64,000 nt of DNA from Muribaculaceae bacterium (GCA_009775125.1 VSPD01000003.1:69305-133304), one strand, 5' to 3'. Shown: positions 16,129 through 25,842, counted from the stretch's first letter. The notes: generated from the letters alone by a model not told the origin. Program-made: numbers and translations.

Positions 16129-17874
16129 TTATTTTTTGATGTTATTATCGGCCATAACCCGGATTCTGCACAAGGATGGGGTTGGAGTTGAGGATTGTGC
16201 GGGTGATGGGAATATAGCGGTGTGATTGTCGGCATCGGGATTTTTGTCCCACCAGCGGCCGGTGTTGAACTTGCCGAAGCGGACAAGGTCGATGAGGCGG
16301 CGGCTTTCGGCGAAGAATTCACGGCCCCATTCGGCAAGCATCTCGGCCTCGTCGAAGCGTACTTTGCCTTCTGGCGAGTAGAGCACGTCGTCGAGCGCGT
16401 CGGAGGGATAGTTGCGCTTGCGCACGGAGTTGAGCAGTTTTGCCGCGCCGTTGCGGTCGCCGGCTCGCAGCTTGCACTCGGCCAAGGAGTAGATCACTTC
16501 GGGAAGACGGATTTCGGTATAGTCGCTTTCGAGCTGATTTTCATCGTTGTCGTCGTAGAAAGGATATTTCACGAAATGCCATCCTGAATTGTGGTCGCCG
16601 TTCATCAGCTTGCTATCTTTGTCGGAAGGCCATTTGTCGGGAGCCATAGATTGGAATTTGCCCACGGCGTCGCGGATATAGAGGTCGTAGGGCTGCTCGG
16701 GAGCACGGAGACGCTTGGTGGCGCCGGTTTCCTTGTCCTTATATTCAAGATATCCGAACAGGAACATGCCCTCGCGGCGGCTCTTGCCGAGGTTGGCATA
16801 GAGTTTCATGCGCTCGTCGCCGGGATATTTGCGGAAATTCTGCACGGGCATGCCGAGCTCGTAATCGTAGAGGTTGCCGTCGAGGTCGTAGCTTGGCGAA
16901 GCGGCATATTTGGTGTTGTGGCCCACGCCCGATTTGGTATCGTTGAAGAAATCGGCGGCTTTGGCGGGCACGGTCCAGCCATAGGTGTCGCCGTCGTACT
17001 GCCAGTGGGTGTAGCCCTTGGATGCGGGGAATCCGAAGATTACTTCGTCGCAGTTGTCGTTGTCCCAGTCGAAGGCGGCGTCCCAGCGGTCGGCCACGGC
17101 ATAGTCGCCATACACTCCGTCGAGGATATCCTGCGCCACGGCGGCACAGTCGACATAATGGTCTTCGCCCACATACACCTCGGCATTGAGGTAGAGGCGC
17201 ACCAGCAAAGCGGCGGCGGCAGCCTGAGTCCACTGGCCTTGAATCGACGAGTTGGTGCCGAGGCCGGTTTTCTTGATGAGCAGGCCGGTGCAGTCTTTAA
17301 GCTCGGTTTCGATGAAGGTGAACACATCTTTGGGAGCGGCCTGCGGATTGTTGGGCATGTCGCTGTAAGTGGTCACCAGGGGCACATTGCGGAATGCGTC
17401 GAGCAAGCGGATATAGAACCATGCACGCAGAGCGCGGCACTGGGCTTTGAGGTTGTCGAATTCAAGCTGTGTGAAGCCGAAGCGTTCGGGAGTGAATTTG
17501 TTGAGGTCCTCGATCACGAGGTTGCACTGCATTATGCCTTGGAAGCAGCCGTTCCATTCGGTCTGGGCTTCGCCGAGGTCGTCGACGGTCCATGTATGAT
17601 AGTGGAGACGTTCCCATTTGCCGCCGTCGTACCACCAACCGTCGCGCGTGGGGGTGATGAGCTGGTCGGCGGTGAGCTCGTTGAGGACGTGGCGGCTGCC
17701 GATGCTCCAGAACGCATGTTCGAAGGGGCGGAACGTGGCGCGGATTACGTCCATTTTCGTATTGTAGTAGTTTTCAGACCCGACTTGGTCGTAGAGCGTC
17801 TCGTCGAGGTCGGTGCAGGCTCCGAGCGATACTGCCGCAGCTGCTGCCACTGCTATATTTTTAAGAAATTTCAT
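16129..17874 (-). CDS. susD: SusD/RagB-family glycan-binding lipoprotein
   Basis: 581 aa lipoprotein (lipobox SLGAC, Cys20). The N-terminus TDLDETLYDQVGSENYYNT, the TPR-like helices (LEFDNLKAQCRALRAWFYIRLLDAF) and the C-terminal RLPEVIYSLAECKLRAGD block with a YPSDAL-containing tail are SusD hallmarks. It forms the lid over the SusC channel and captures oligosaccharide. It lies 19 nt after susC and 6 nt before the SusE/F-like gene, so translation is probably coupled. Length is typical. Specificity cannot be read from the sequence; the neighbouring enzymes suggest alpha-glucan. Confidence 0.95.
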   Translation of the reverse strand: MKFLKNIAVAAAAAVSLGACTDLDETLYDQVGSENYYNTKMDVIRATFRPFEHAFWSIGSRHVLNELTADQLITPTRDGWWYDGGKWERLHYHTWTVDDLGEAQTEWNGCFQGIMQCNLVIEDLNKFTPERFGFTQLEFDNLKAQCRALRAWFYIRLLDAFRNVPLVTTYSDMPNNPQAAPKDVFTFIETELKDCTGLLIKKTGLGTNSSIQGQWTQAAAAALLVRLYLNAEVYVGEDHYVDCAAVAQDILDGVYGDYAVADRWDAAFDWDNDNCDEVIFGFPASKGYTHWQYDGDTYGWTVPAKAADFFNDTKSGVGHNTKYAASPSYDLDGNLYDYELGMPVQNFRKYPGDERMKLYANLGKSRREGMFLFGYLEYKDKETGATKRLRAPEQPYDLYIRDAVGKFQSMAPDKWPSDKDSKLMNGDHNSGWHFVKYPFYDDNDENQLESDYTEIRLPEVIYSLAECKLRAGDRNGAAKLLNSVRKRNYPSDALDDVLYSPEGKVRFDEAEMLAEWGREFFAESRRLIDLVRFGKFNTGRWWDKNPDADNHTAIFPSPAQSSTPTPSLCRIRVMADNNIKK

Positions 17875-17893
17875 TTCTGATGGGATTTAAGGA

Positions 17894-20881
17894 TTAGAAA
17901 TCAACCTGCACGCCGGCAATGAACTGGCGGGTAGAGGGATAGTAGGAGCGGCCGCCCTGTGCTCCGGGCTCGAGGCCGTTTACCTGATACGACGACGGAT
18001 CCACGCCGCTGAATTTGGTGATGGTGAACACGTTTTTCACTGTTCCGAATACTCTCACACGGTCGAGGAAGCGGCAATTGCGCAGCGGAAGCGTATAGCC
18101 CAGCGTGAGCATGTCGAGTTTGAAATAGTCGCCTTTTTCAAGGAAGTAGTCGCTAACAACGGGGGCAGTGTTGGGCGAGATGTCGAAGTTTTTGCCGTAG
18201 GCTTTTTTCAGCACGTTGCCGTTGAAGTTACGCGTTCCGTAATAGAAGTCGTGGATGTTGAAGATGTCGTAGCCGAAAGCTCCGCGGAAGAAGAGCGAGA
18301 GGTCGAAGTTGCGGTAGCGGAAGTTGTGGCTGGTCGACATTGTGAACTTGGGCATGCCGTTGCCTACGATTGTGCGGTCTTCGTCGGTGGCCTGCGAGGC
18401 TTGGATTATGTCGCCATCCTTGTCGTAGACGAGCCAGTTGCCGTCGGAGGTGATTCCGGCATAACGCCACATGTAGAAGTTGCCGAGCGACTTGCCTTTT
18501 TCGATGCGCTGGAGATTGTAGAAGGGATAGGGGTCTTCGGTGCCGCACACATTGTAATAATCCTGTCCGACATACTGCGAGTTGCTGAACTCTACGAATT
18601 TGTTGCTCATCACCGTGCCCACCACGCCGAAGCTGTAAGAGAAGTCTTTGGTGTCGACCACGTTGAAGTTCACGTCGAATTCAAAACCGGTATTTTTCAT
18701 CGTGCCCACGTTTACGAAGGTCTCGTCGTGGATATTCGGCGGCACGGGCACCTTGTAGTTGCCGAGGAGGTCCTGCTGGCGACGGTTGAAATAGTTCAAC
18801 GAACCGTATATGCGATTGTTGAGCACGGAGAAGTCGAGGCCCACGTTCCAGTTCTTGCCTTTTTCCCATTTGAGGTCGGGGTTGACGTTTTTGCCGGGCC
18901 CCCACACCTGGAAGTATTTTCCATTGTAGAAATAGTAGCCGAAGCCGCTCATGGTGTTGATGGAAAGATAGCTTCCGAAATCCTGGTTGCCTGTCACGCC
19001 GTAGTCGGCACGGATTTTCAGGTCGTTGATCCAGTCGATGTCTTTCATAAATGATTCCTGGGAGATGCGCCAGCCGGCCGACACGGCGGGGAAATTACCC
19101 CATTTGTGATTCTGTCCGAATTTCGACGAACCCTCGTGGCGCAGCGACGCTGTGAAAAGATATTTGCCGTCGAAGTCGTAGCTTACGCGGCCGAAGAACG
19201 CGATGAGCTTGGCATCGTTCTTGTAGCTGCCCATCATCACCTCGCCTTCTTCCTTGGCCCATTCGCCCGAACCGAGGTTGTCGGCGCCGAGGCCGTCGTT
19301 GGGGAAGTCTTTATTCTCGGCATTGAATCCGGAGTATTGCGAGTATTGATAGGAGTAGCCGGCCATAGCCTTTATGTTGTGCTTGTCGGCAATGGTGGTG
19401 CTGTAATTGGTGAGCCATTCGAGCACATATTGGCGCTCTTTCGAGTACGAACGGCTTGCCACGCCGTCGTGGCCGTCGTTGATGGAGTTGGTGCTCGTGG
19501 AGGGGCGGAAGTAAGAGTTGTTGTTGCTGTACTGGTGGTCGGCAAACATCACCTGGGTTGTGAGGCGGTGGTTGCTTTCGCCATCTTTGGCAAGGAGGGG
19601 AAGGAGATTGAGTTTGAGGGTGCCGTCCCAGTCGAGGAGCTTGGTGTCGGCATGGTCTTTTTCGAGTTTCTGACGCTCCACGGGGTTGCTGCCCACGATT
19701 TGTCCATAGAAATTATAGTATTGGGCAGGGTTCTCGGGATTCATGAGCGGAGTGGTCGGGTTGGCTTCGAGGGCATCCTTGAACACGCTCCAGTCGGCAT
19801 TGTCGCGGTAGATGATACGCGGAGCCACATTAAGGTTGATTGTAAACAGGCCGCCTTTGGTGGTGTGCATCACCGAGGCGCGCGCGCCGTATTCCTCGCG
19901 GTTGGAACGCAGGTCGATACCGTTGGCGTCGCGGTAGTCGGCGCTCACGCGATAGTTGCTTCTGTCATTGCCGCCGCTCACTGTGAGTGTGTGCTGCATG
20001 GTAAAGCCGGTGCGCGACACGGCGTCGAACCAGTCGAGGTTGCCGCCAAGGTCCACGCCACGGTCGCCCCAGCCGAGGCGCACGTCGCGGAAGTCCTGCG
20101 CGCTCATCATGTCGAGTTCCTTTTTCACCACGTCCCATGCCAGGGTGCCGGAATAGGAGGTGTGGGTGTTGCCGTCCTTGCTGCCTTTTTTGGTGGTGAC
20201 AACGATTACGCCGTTTGAGCCGCGCGTGCCGTAGATGGCCGATGCCGCGCCGTCTTTAAGGATATCGAAAGAAGCGATGTCGTTGGGGTTGATGTTGGTG
20301 AGGTTGCCACCGGGCACGCCGTCGATCACAATCAGAGGACCGAGGCCGGCCGAACGCGACGACACGCCGCGAATCTGGATGCTCGCCTGGTTGTTGGGGT
20401 CGCCGGCTCCGGTGTTGGTGATGGACACGCCGGGCACCTTGCCTTGAATCATCATCGACGGGTCGAGCGAGCTTACGGTGAGGAAGTCTTTTTCGCTCAC
20501 GTGCGATATAGCCGAGGTGAGTTCTTTCTTATCCATAGTGCCGTAACCGATCACTACTACCTCGTCGAGCACCTCGGAATTTTCAACAAGTGTAACGTTG
20601 ATGTTTTTTCTGCCGTTTACAGCCACATCGGCGGGCTTGTAGCCCACATATGTAAATCGGAGTGTGGCTTTGGCGTCGACAGCGATGCCGTAGTTACCGT
20701 CAATGTCGGTAATCGTGCCTGTTTTGGCTCCGGCCACCGTGACACTGACACCTATCAGCGGCTCTCCTGTCGAATCGCTGACCGTACCCGTAACGTTTAT
20801 CTGCTGCGCCGACATGGTGAGTGTCGAGAGCGCCAGCAGCATAAAAGCACGGATTTTCAATGGTAGAGTTAACTTTTCCAT
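17894..20881 (-). CDS. susC: SusC/RagA-family TonB-dependent glycan importer
   Basis: 995 aa. A signal peptide (MLLALSTLTMSAQQ) is followed by a carboxypeptidase-D-like domain (VTGTVSDSTGEPLIGVSV, residues ~28-110) and a TonB box region (EVVVIGYGT). The plug has the SusC signature QIRGVSS..GPLIVIDGVPG and ASAIYGTRGSNGV, and a 22-strand barrel ends in aromatic F (AGVQVDF). It imports oligosaccharides across the outer membrane with SusD. It is first in the five-gene PUL operon; a TAACTTTG -7 box and candidate operator repeats lie upstream. No extracytoplasmic sigma/anti-sigma extension is seen, consistent with control by the adjacent SusR-like regulator. Confidence 0.95.
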   Translation of the reverse strand: MEKLTLPLKIRAFMLLALSTLTMSAQQINVTGTVSDSTGEPLIGVSVTVAGAKTGTITDIDGNYGIAVDAKATLRFTYVGYKPADVAVNGRKNINVTLVENSEVLDEVVVIGYGTMDKKELTSAISHVSEKDFLTVSSLDPSMMIQGKVPGVSITNTGAGDPNNQASIQIRGVSSRSAGLGPLIVIDGVPGGNLTNINPNDIASFDILKDGAASAIYGTRGSNGVIVVTTKKGSKDGNTHTSYSGTLAWDVVKKELDMMSAQDFRDVRLGWGDRGVDLGGNLDWFDAVSRTGFTMQHTLTVSGGNDRSNYRVSADYRDANGIDLRSNREEYGARASVMHTTKGGLFTINLNVAPRIIYRDNADWSVFKDALEANPTTPLMNPENPAQYYNFYGQIVGSNPVERQKLEKDHADTKLLDWDGTLKLNLLPLLAKDGESNHRLTTQVMFADHQYSNNNSYFRPSTSTNSINDGHDGVASRSYSKERQYVLEWLTNYSTTIADKHNIKAMAGYSYQYSQYSGFNAENKDFPNDGLGADNLGSGEWAKEEGEVMMGSYKNDAKLIAFFGRVSYDFDGKYLFTASLRHEGSSKFGQNHKWGNFPAVSAGWRISQESFMKDIDWINDLKIRADYGVTGNQDFGSYLSINTMSGFGYYFYNGKYFQVWGPGKNVNPDLKWEKGKNWNVGLDFSVLNNRIYGSLNYFNRRQQDLLGNYKVPVPPNIHDETFVNVGTMKNTGFEFDVNFNVVDTKDFSYSFGVVGTVMSNKFVEFSNSQYVGQDYYNVCGTEDPYPFYNLQRIEKGKSLGNFYMWRYAGITSDGNWLVYDKDGDIIQASQATDEDRTIVGNGMPKFTMSTSHNFRYRNFDLSLFFRGAFGYDIFNIHDFYYGTRNFNGNVLKKAYGKNFDISPNTAPVVSDYFLEKGDYFKLDMLTLGYTLPLRNCRFLDRVRVFGTVKNVFTITKFSGVDPSSYQVNGLEPGAQGGRSYYPSTRQFIAGVQVDF

Positions 20882-20917
20882 TTTCGTGATATTAGTTTTT
20901 TAATTGGTTTCTGACCG

Positions 20918-20949
20918 CAAAGTTATGTTCATGTCGCACACATGTCAAT
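20918..20949 (-). promoter_or_regulatory. probable susC operon promoter
   Basis: Minus-strand -7 box TAACTTTG (20918-20925), with an imperfect -33 ATTG (20946-20949) at 20 nt. A weak -33 fits a promoter that needs an activator. Confidence 0.5.
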
Positions 20950-20966
20950 GCCAAGTACTCAAAAAG

Positions 20967-21078
20967 TAGTGATTTTCAACGATAACACCACTGAAAATCA
21001 GCAGTTTGCTTCAAAAATAGCGGTCGAAATATATAGTGATTTTAGACTGGTCTCACGGTGAAAAATGTAGTGCGTTTT
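20967..21078. promoter_or_regulatory. candidate operator repeats upstream of susC
   Basis: Direct repeats TAGTGATTTT at 20967-20976 and 21034-21043 and a diverged TAGTGCGTTTT at 21068-21078. The first copy also forms an inverted pair TGATTTTCA (20970-20978) / TGAAAATCA (20992-21000). They lie just upstream of the -33 region and next to the SusR-like gene, as expected for an activator site; this is inference from position. Confidence 0.4.
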
Positions 21079-21118
21079 GAGACAATATGTATGTCTCATC
21101 AGAATGTTAATGCTTTGA

Positions 21119-21425
21119 GCGTATGGACGCACGGCTCGTGCAATGCGGTTCAAATAAGGGTGTATCACAGAATCGCGTAGCGATTCAAGAGAGTAGCCGT
21201 GGGTGAGGGCGTGGCGAAGCCTCGACCGAACCCACGGAAAAAGGTTGTCGGCAACCGGGGATTTGGAGCGGAGGCCGGCCGGAGCGTTCGATTATGCCAA
21301 CCGTGGTGCAGAACGCTACGCTCCAATACCGCGTTTGATTTGCATCTGCCCCCCCAGCATGTCGGCTTCGCCGGCCATACGGGGCTAACATCAAGCGTCA
21401 CGGCTTTGCCGTGATTATACATACC
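21119..21425. repeat. composite intergenic hairpin-repeat element, copy 3 (inverted)
   Basis: Bases 21119-21333 are nearly the exact reverse complement of 85-300. The tail 21345-21415 is the reverse of the CACGGC-GAA-GCCGTG / GCCGGCGAAGCCGACATG module also seen at 28895-28960 and 60670-60735. With the susC control region this fills the 600-bp gap between susC and the regulator gene. Small open frames through it are spurious. Confidence 0.85.
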
Positions 21426-21483
21426 ATATAATCCCGGCTATCAATACATTTTTTTATTACGAAATACTTGACGTAATTATTGA

Positions 21484-23226
21484 TTACGACTGTCGTCCGA
21501 TTTTGGCAACTTCGGATTCGAGCCGGTTGCGGTCGCCCTTGGCTTTATTTCGCACTTTCGTACGATAATTATATATGGTGGTGAGGGAATATCTCAAAAA
21601 TTTTGCTATTATGTCGCTGTCGGTGATTCCAAGGCGGATAAGGGCAAAAATCCTCAACTCGGTGTTGAGCGTCCCTGCCTTCTTCGGCACGATGGCCTCC
21701 TCGGGCAAAAGCAAAGCATTGAAATCCTCGACAAACGTCGGGAACAGGTTCAAGAATGTCTTGTCGAACTGGTCGTAAAATGCTTTAAGCTCGTCCTCGA
21801 CGGCTTTTGTCGATTTCACCAGTTTTTTAAGGTCGTCGTATTTTGCGCTGTTCACGAGCTTGGCTATCGACTTCCGGTAGGTTTCGAGCATCTCGATGTG
21901 CTGCAACGACTGGTCCATATACTGGCATATATACACCTCTTTCAATTCCGAAATCTCGGCAATCGCGCTGTAAGCCTCCTGCAATTTATTGTTCGAATGA
22001 AGCAATTGGCGGTTCAGCTCGTTCAGCTTGTCGTTGGTTTCGGTAAGGCGCAGGTTCAGTTCATTGAGGCGATTGTTTGAGGCGGTGAGCTGTGTGTTCA
22101 GCTCGCTCAATTTGTTGTTGGCCTCCTCCACTTTCCGGCGGCCGTCGGCGATTTTCAGCATCTGCTTGCGCATATAGAACAAAAGCAGAATAAGCACCAC
22201 CGACAATACTGTTATAATTAATATGGTGCGCTCTAATGTCTTTTTCTGATTGTGAACGGTCTCGACATATATCCGGTTTATCATCGGATAGGAGTCGTTG
22301 AGCTCTATGGTCCTTTGCCGGGAATTGCTCTTTGCCGCATCGTCAACAGCTATTGTGAGAAAACGGTAGGCGCGTTCAAGGTCGCCCTCCTGATAGAGCA
22401 ACAGGGCCAACTGGCGAAGCGACACATATTCCCTTACCGCCGTTTTCATGTCGGATATGGCCGAAATCAACAACTGCTTCTTTTGGTTCTCACGGTCGTT
22501 AAGCCGCTCATAGGATTCCGACAGCGTATAGGCGCATATGGCCAGTTCGTGTTCCGACAGGTTGTTCTCTTTTATGAATCCTTCAAGCAATGTCAGGGCC
22601 TCTTTCGGACGGCCGTGCACATTCAACTGGTCGGCCTTGACAAGGACATGGAACACCGACGACGGGTCGTTGACGCTAAGAAGCGAATCACGGAATTCGT
22701 CGGTAAGCCTTCCGTAATGCTCTCTCTCGGCAGGGTACACGGCAAAATCTTCGAGATTTCCGTAGAGATTGCGCTTGGTATGGAAATAATATGCGTGAAG
22801 ATAATCGGGCAGCGCGTCGTAAGACACCGAGTCGACAACAGCCAGCGACTCGTGATACATGCCCACCAGACTCAATATGTTGGCCTTGTTCAGCATCGCG
22901 TTCAACACCAGGTTATTGTCGCCGATCTTATGAGCCAGCGACAACCGGCGCTGAGCCATTACATACGCGGAGTCGGAGTTGAAAGAATGATAATTGCCAA
23001 ATAGCTCACCCATAATATCGAATCTGGCCCTGTCGTCCGTTGCCTTCGACAGGCTGTCGTGCAATTCTTTCAACACCGTCTCTCTCTGTTTGAGATACAT
23101 TTCACGGTCGGATATAGCCTCATCCAACCGGTTCAGCAATGAATCAGTCGAATTATGCCCAACGGCCCAAAAAGCGGGTGAAAAAGCAATGGTAATAAAT
23201 ATAAGGACAAACAAGCGATGTATCAT
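21484..23226 (-). CDS. SusR-like membrane-bound transcriptional regulator (TPR, TM, coiled coil, LuxR-type HTH)
   Basis: 580 aa with the start at 23226, which gives a signal/anchor (MIHRLFVLIFITIAF); the frame stays open to 23403, but that adds an unlikely leader. A helical TPR-like periplasmic sensor (about 20-325; DUF6377-type) is followed by a single TM helix (RTILIITVLSVVLILLLFYM, ~334-353) and a long heptad coiled coil (LNxxL repeats, ~360-420). The C-terminal helix-turn-helix TELRIFALIRLGITDSDIIA lies near 525-545. The architecture matches B. theta SusR-type activators, which sense oligosaccharide in the periplasm and switch on the adjacent PUL. It sits between the susC operon and the divergent GH31, as expected. 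A TATCTTTG box (23235-23242) ends only 8 nt before the start codon, so the message may have almost no leader. Confidence 0.85.
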   Translation of the reverse strand: MIHRLFVLIFITIAFSPAFWAVGHNSTDSLLNRLDEAISDREMYLKQRETVLKELHDSLSKATDDRARFDIMGELFGNYHSFNSDSAYVMAQRRLSLAHKIGDNNLVLNAMLNKANILSLVGMYHESLAVVDSVSYDALPDYLHAYYFHTKRNLYGNLEDFAVYPAEREHYGRLTDEFRDSLLSVNDPSSVFHVLVKADQLNVHGRPKEALTLLEGFIKENNLSEHELAICAYTLSESYERLNDRENQKKQLLISAISDMKTAVREYVSLRQLALLLYQEGDLERAYRFLTIAVDDAAKSNSRQRTIELNDSYPMINRIYVETVHNQKKTLERTILIITVLSVVLILLLFYMRKQMLKIADGRRKVEEANNKLSELNTQLTASNNRLNELNLRLTETNDKLNELNRQLLHSNNKLQEAYSAIAEISELKEVYICQYMDQSLQHIEMLETYRKSIAKLVNSAKYDDLKKLVKSTKAVEDELKAFYDQFDKTFLNLFPTFVEDFNALLLPEEAIVPKKAGTLNTELRIFALIRLGITDSDIIAKFLRYSLTTIYNYRTKVRNKAKGDRNRLESEVAKIGRQS

Positions 23227-23451
23227 TCCGAAGGCAAAGATAATAAATATTTTTTCATCAAAAAAATTGTTAATAGTTAAATTTGTGTATAAATATATGT
23301 TAATTTCATGCTTTATCAAATCTTTACTCTTTCTGAATTTTCCATTTCCATGGTGTCGAATATCTACATTTTTCAAAAGATAAAAATACTCAATTCGCTG
23401 CATGTCAACACTATATTATAATTTTATTTCTACATTCCCGGTCTCGACATG

Positions 23452-23481
23452 TTGCTGTTTTTATAAATTATGCTATCTTTG
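23452..23481 (+). promoter_or_regulatory. promoter of the GH31 gene
   Basis: -7 TATCTTTG (23474-23481) with TTGC (23452-23455) 18 nt upstream. It sits in the intergenic region shared with the divergent regulator gene. Confidence 0.5.
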
Positions 23482-23508
23482 TGCAAAATCTTAAATCCAA
23501 TCATAATC

Positions 23509-25842
23509 ATGACTCCAAAAATTTCTGCCTGGAAAAAACAAAGCATCGCCGCGCTGTCGATTCTATTCGCGGGATGCGGCGCGTATGCCCAAACTAATCC
23601 GCAGGCAAATCCCGACGCAACGGTTGTGTCGGGAAACGCCCGTTTCACCGTACTCACCCCCGAAATGATTCGTATCGAATACAGCGACAAGGGCGTGTTT
23701 GAAGATAAAGCCACGTTCGCCGTGGTAAACCGCAATCTCGACGTGCCGGCGTTCGAGAAGAAGGAAGACGACACTTTCCTTTACATCAACACCGACAAAC
23801 TTTCCTTGAAATATCGCAAGGATTCGAAGATTGAAACCGACCCGGCATCGTCGCAAAATCTGATTATCACATTAAATAATAACGGCACCGTATGGTATCC
23901 CGGCAAGCCGGACTCCATGAACCTCAAAGGCACCACCCGCACTCTCGACCGCAGCGACGGCGACAACAAGCGCAAGGAACTCGAAAATGGCCTTGTGTCG
24001 CGCTCCGGATGGGCCGTAATCGACGATTCCTGGGCCACGAAACGCGCCGACGGCAGCCACTCGTTCGCCCTCGCGCCCAATGAAGAAATCGGCTACGACT
24101 GGCAAACCGGCCGTACCGACCCCGACGCCCTCGACATCTACTTCCTCGGCTACGGCCACGACTACAAGAAAGCGCTTTCCGATTTCACAAAAATAGCAGG
24201 AAAAATTCCCCTGCCTCCCGCCTACGTTTTCGGATACTGGTACAGCAAATACGCCTCGTACACGTCTGACGACTATCGCAACATCATGTCCGACCTTGAG
24301 AAAAACGACATCCCCTGCGACGTGATGATTCTCGACATGGACTGGCACTGGAACGGCGACAAAACCGAGTCCGGCGGCCGTGGCGGATGGACCGGCTGGA
24401 GCTGGAACACCAACCTCATACCCGACGCCAAAACCCTGCTCGGCGACATTCATGCCAAAAATTTCAAAATAGGCCTCAACCTTCACCCTGCCGACGGCGT
24501 CACCAAATCTGAATCGCCCGAATATTTCGCCGCCATGAACGAATCGCTCAAAGGCAAATATGGCGACGAAAATAACATCCCCTGGGTGCTCGACAACACC
24601 GATTTCACCAAGGCATTCACTTCCACCATCCTCCGCGACCACGAAAGCGAAGGCGTCGACTTCTGGTGGCTCGACTGGCAGCAACACCTCACAAGCAAAT
24701 TCACCGAAGGCCTCGGCGAGACTTTCTGGTGCAACCATGTGTTCTTCAACGACATGGCCAAGAACCGCCCCGACGTGCGCCCTGTAATCTTCCACCGCTG
24801 GGGCGGCCTGGGATGCCACCGCTACCAGATCGGCTTCTCCGGCGACGCCAAAATCAACTTCCCCACCCTCGCCTTCCAGCCCTATTTCACCGCCACAGCC
24901 TCCAACGTGGGCTACGGCTACTGGGGCCACGACCTCGGCGGACACCTTATGACCAAGAATGTCGACGCCAACGACCCCGAACTCGTGCTGCGCTGGCTCC
25001 AGTTCGGCGTGTTCACCCCCATTTTCCGCACCCATGCCACCAAAGACAACCGCATCGAACGCCAAATCTGGAAATTCCCCAACTTCCCCTCCATGCGTGA
25101 GGCCGTGAAACTCCGCTACGCTCTTTTCCCCTACATCTACACCATGGCGCGCGAAACCTACGACACCGGCGTGTCGCTCTGTCGTCCGCTCTACTACGAT
25201 TACCCCGAAGACGACGAGGCTTACGCCTTCGAAAACGAATACATGTTCGGCAACGACATACTCGTAGCCCCCATCACCGAACCTGCCGTCGACGGAATCA
25301 GCACCGCAAAAATATGGTTCCCCGAAGGCGCATGGTGGAGCGCGTCGACAAACGAGCTCATCGAAGGCCCGTGCATAAAAACGATGAAATTCACCGCCGA
25401 ACAGATCCCCTATTTCTTCAAGCAAGGAGCAATGATTCCGTTCAACCCCGAGTCGGTGAAGAATGTAACCGAGCATCCCGACCACATGATTATCAACGCC
25501 GTGGCAGGTAAAGACGGCTCCGGCCTCATCTACGAAGATGGCGGAAACACCCCTGACTACGCCGACAATTTCGCCACCACAAAGATGGAATCCAAAACCT
25601 CGGGCAATACCGACGAATACACCATCGCTCCGCGCCAAATCACCGGCAAAGTCAACGGCCTCAAAGACGCCCGCTCCTACACTTTCCGCATCTACAACAC
25701 CGACCGTCCCCAAAGCGTGGCCATTTCCGGCAAGAAAATCGACGCCTCCAAATACACCTACGATCCCGCCACCCGCACCCTCGTCGTAGCCACCCCCTCC
25801 GCCAAATGCTCCGCTCCCCTCACCCTCACCGTAAAGCACTGA
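23509..25842 (+). CDS. GH31 alpha-glucosidase (secreted)
   Basis: 777 aa from the ATG at 23509, chosen over the upstream ATG at 23470 because it starts the signal sequence and the earlier one overlaps the promoter. The signal has a lipobox-like FAGC and an AYAQ cleavage option, so it could be a lipoprotein or a periplasmic enzyme. The GH31 barrel carries nucleophile D389 in FWWLDWQQ and acid/base D446 in GFSGD, after HRWGGLGCHRY. YGYWGHDLGGH is the usual subsite loop; a C-terminal DUF5110-like beta domain ends the protein. GH31 enzymes release glucose from alpha-1,4/1,6-glucosides (or xylose in relatives). Transcribed divergently from the SusR-like gene, it probably belongs to the same alpha-glucan regulon. 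A terminator follows. Confidence 0.93.
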   Translation: MTPKISAWKKQSIAALSILFAGCGAYAQTNPQANPDATVVSGNARFTVLTPEMIRIEYSDKGVFEDKATFAVVNRNLDVPAFEKKEDDTFLYINTDKLSLKYRKDSKIETDPASSQNLIITLNNNGTVWYPGKPDSMNLKGTTRTLDRSDGDNKRKELENGLVSRSGWAVIDDSWATKRADGSHSFALAPNEEIGYDWQTGRTDPDALDIYFLGYGHDYKKALSDFTKIAGKIPLPPAYVFGYWYSKYASYTSDDYRNIMSDLEKNDIPCDVMILDMDWHWNGDKTESGGRGGWTGWSWNTNLIPDAKTLLGDIHAKNFKIGLNLHPADGVTKSESPEYFAAMNESLKGKYGDENNIPWVLDNTDFTKAFTSTILRDHESEGVDFWWLDWQQHLTSKFTEGLGETFWCNHVFFNDMAKNRPDVRPVIFHRWGGLGCHRYQIGFSGDAKINFPTLAFQPYFTATASNVGYGYWGHDLGGHLMTKNVDANDPELVLRWLQFGVFTPIFRTHATKDNRIERQIWKFPNFPSMREAVKLRYALFPYIYTMARETYDTGVSLCRPLYYDYPEDDEAYAFENEYMFGNDILVAPITEPAVDGISTAKIWFPEGAWWSASTNELIEGPCIKTMKFTAEQIPYFFKQGAMIPFNPESVKNVTEHPDHMIINAVAGKDGSGLIYEDGGNTPDYADNFATTKMESKTSGNTDEYTIAPRQITGKVNGLKDARSYTFRIYNTDRPQSVAISGKKIDASKYTYDPATRTLVVATPSAKCSAPLTLTVKH

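Noticed and set aside
16591..17880. 429-codon plus-strand frame
   Set aside because: Antisense of susD; low-complexity Val/Gly/Glu composition and no homology that I recognise.
21165..21422. 85-codon frame containing HGKAVTLDVSPVWPAKP
   Set aside because: It lies wholly within hairpin repeats. The same translated text appears at 28856-29122 from another repeat copy, so it reflects DNA repeats, not a gene.
23872..25839. 655-codon minus-strand open frame
   Set aside because: Antisense of GH31. The long frame is a by-product of GC-rich third positions; the residue pattern is Gly/Val/Ala-rich nonsense.
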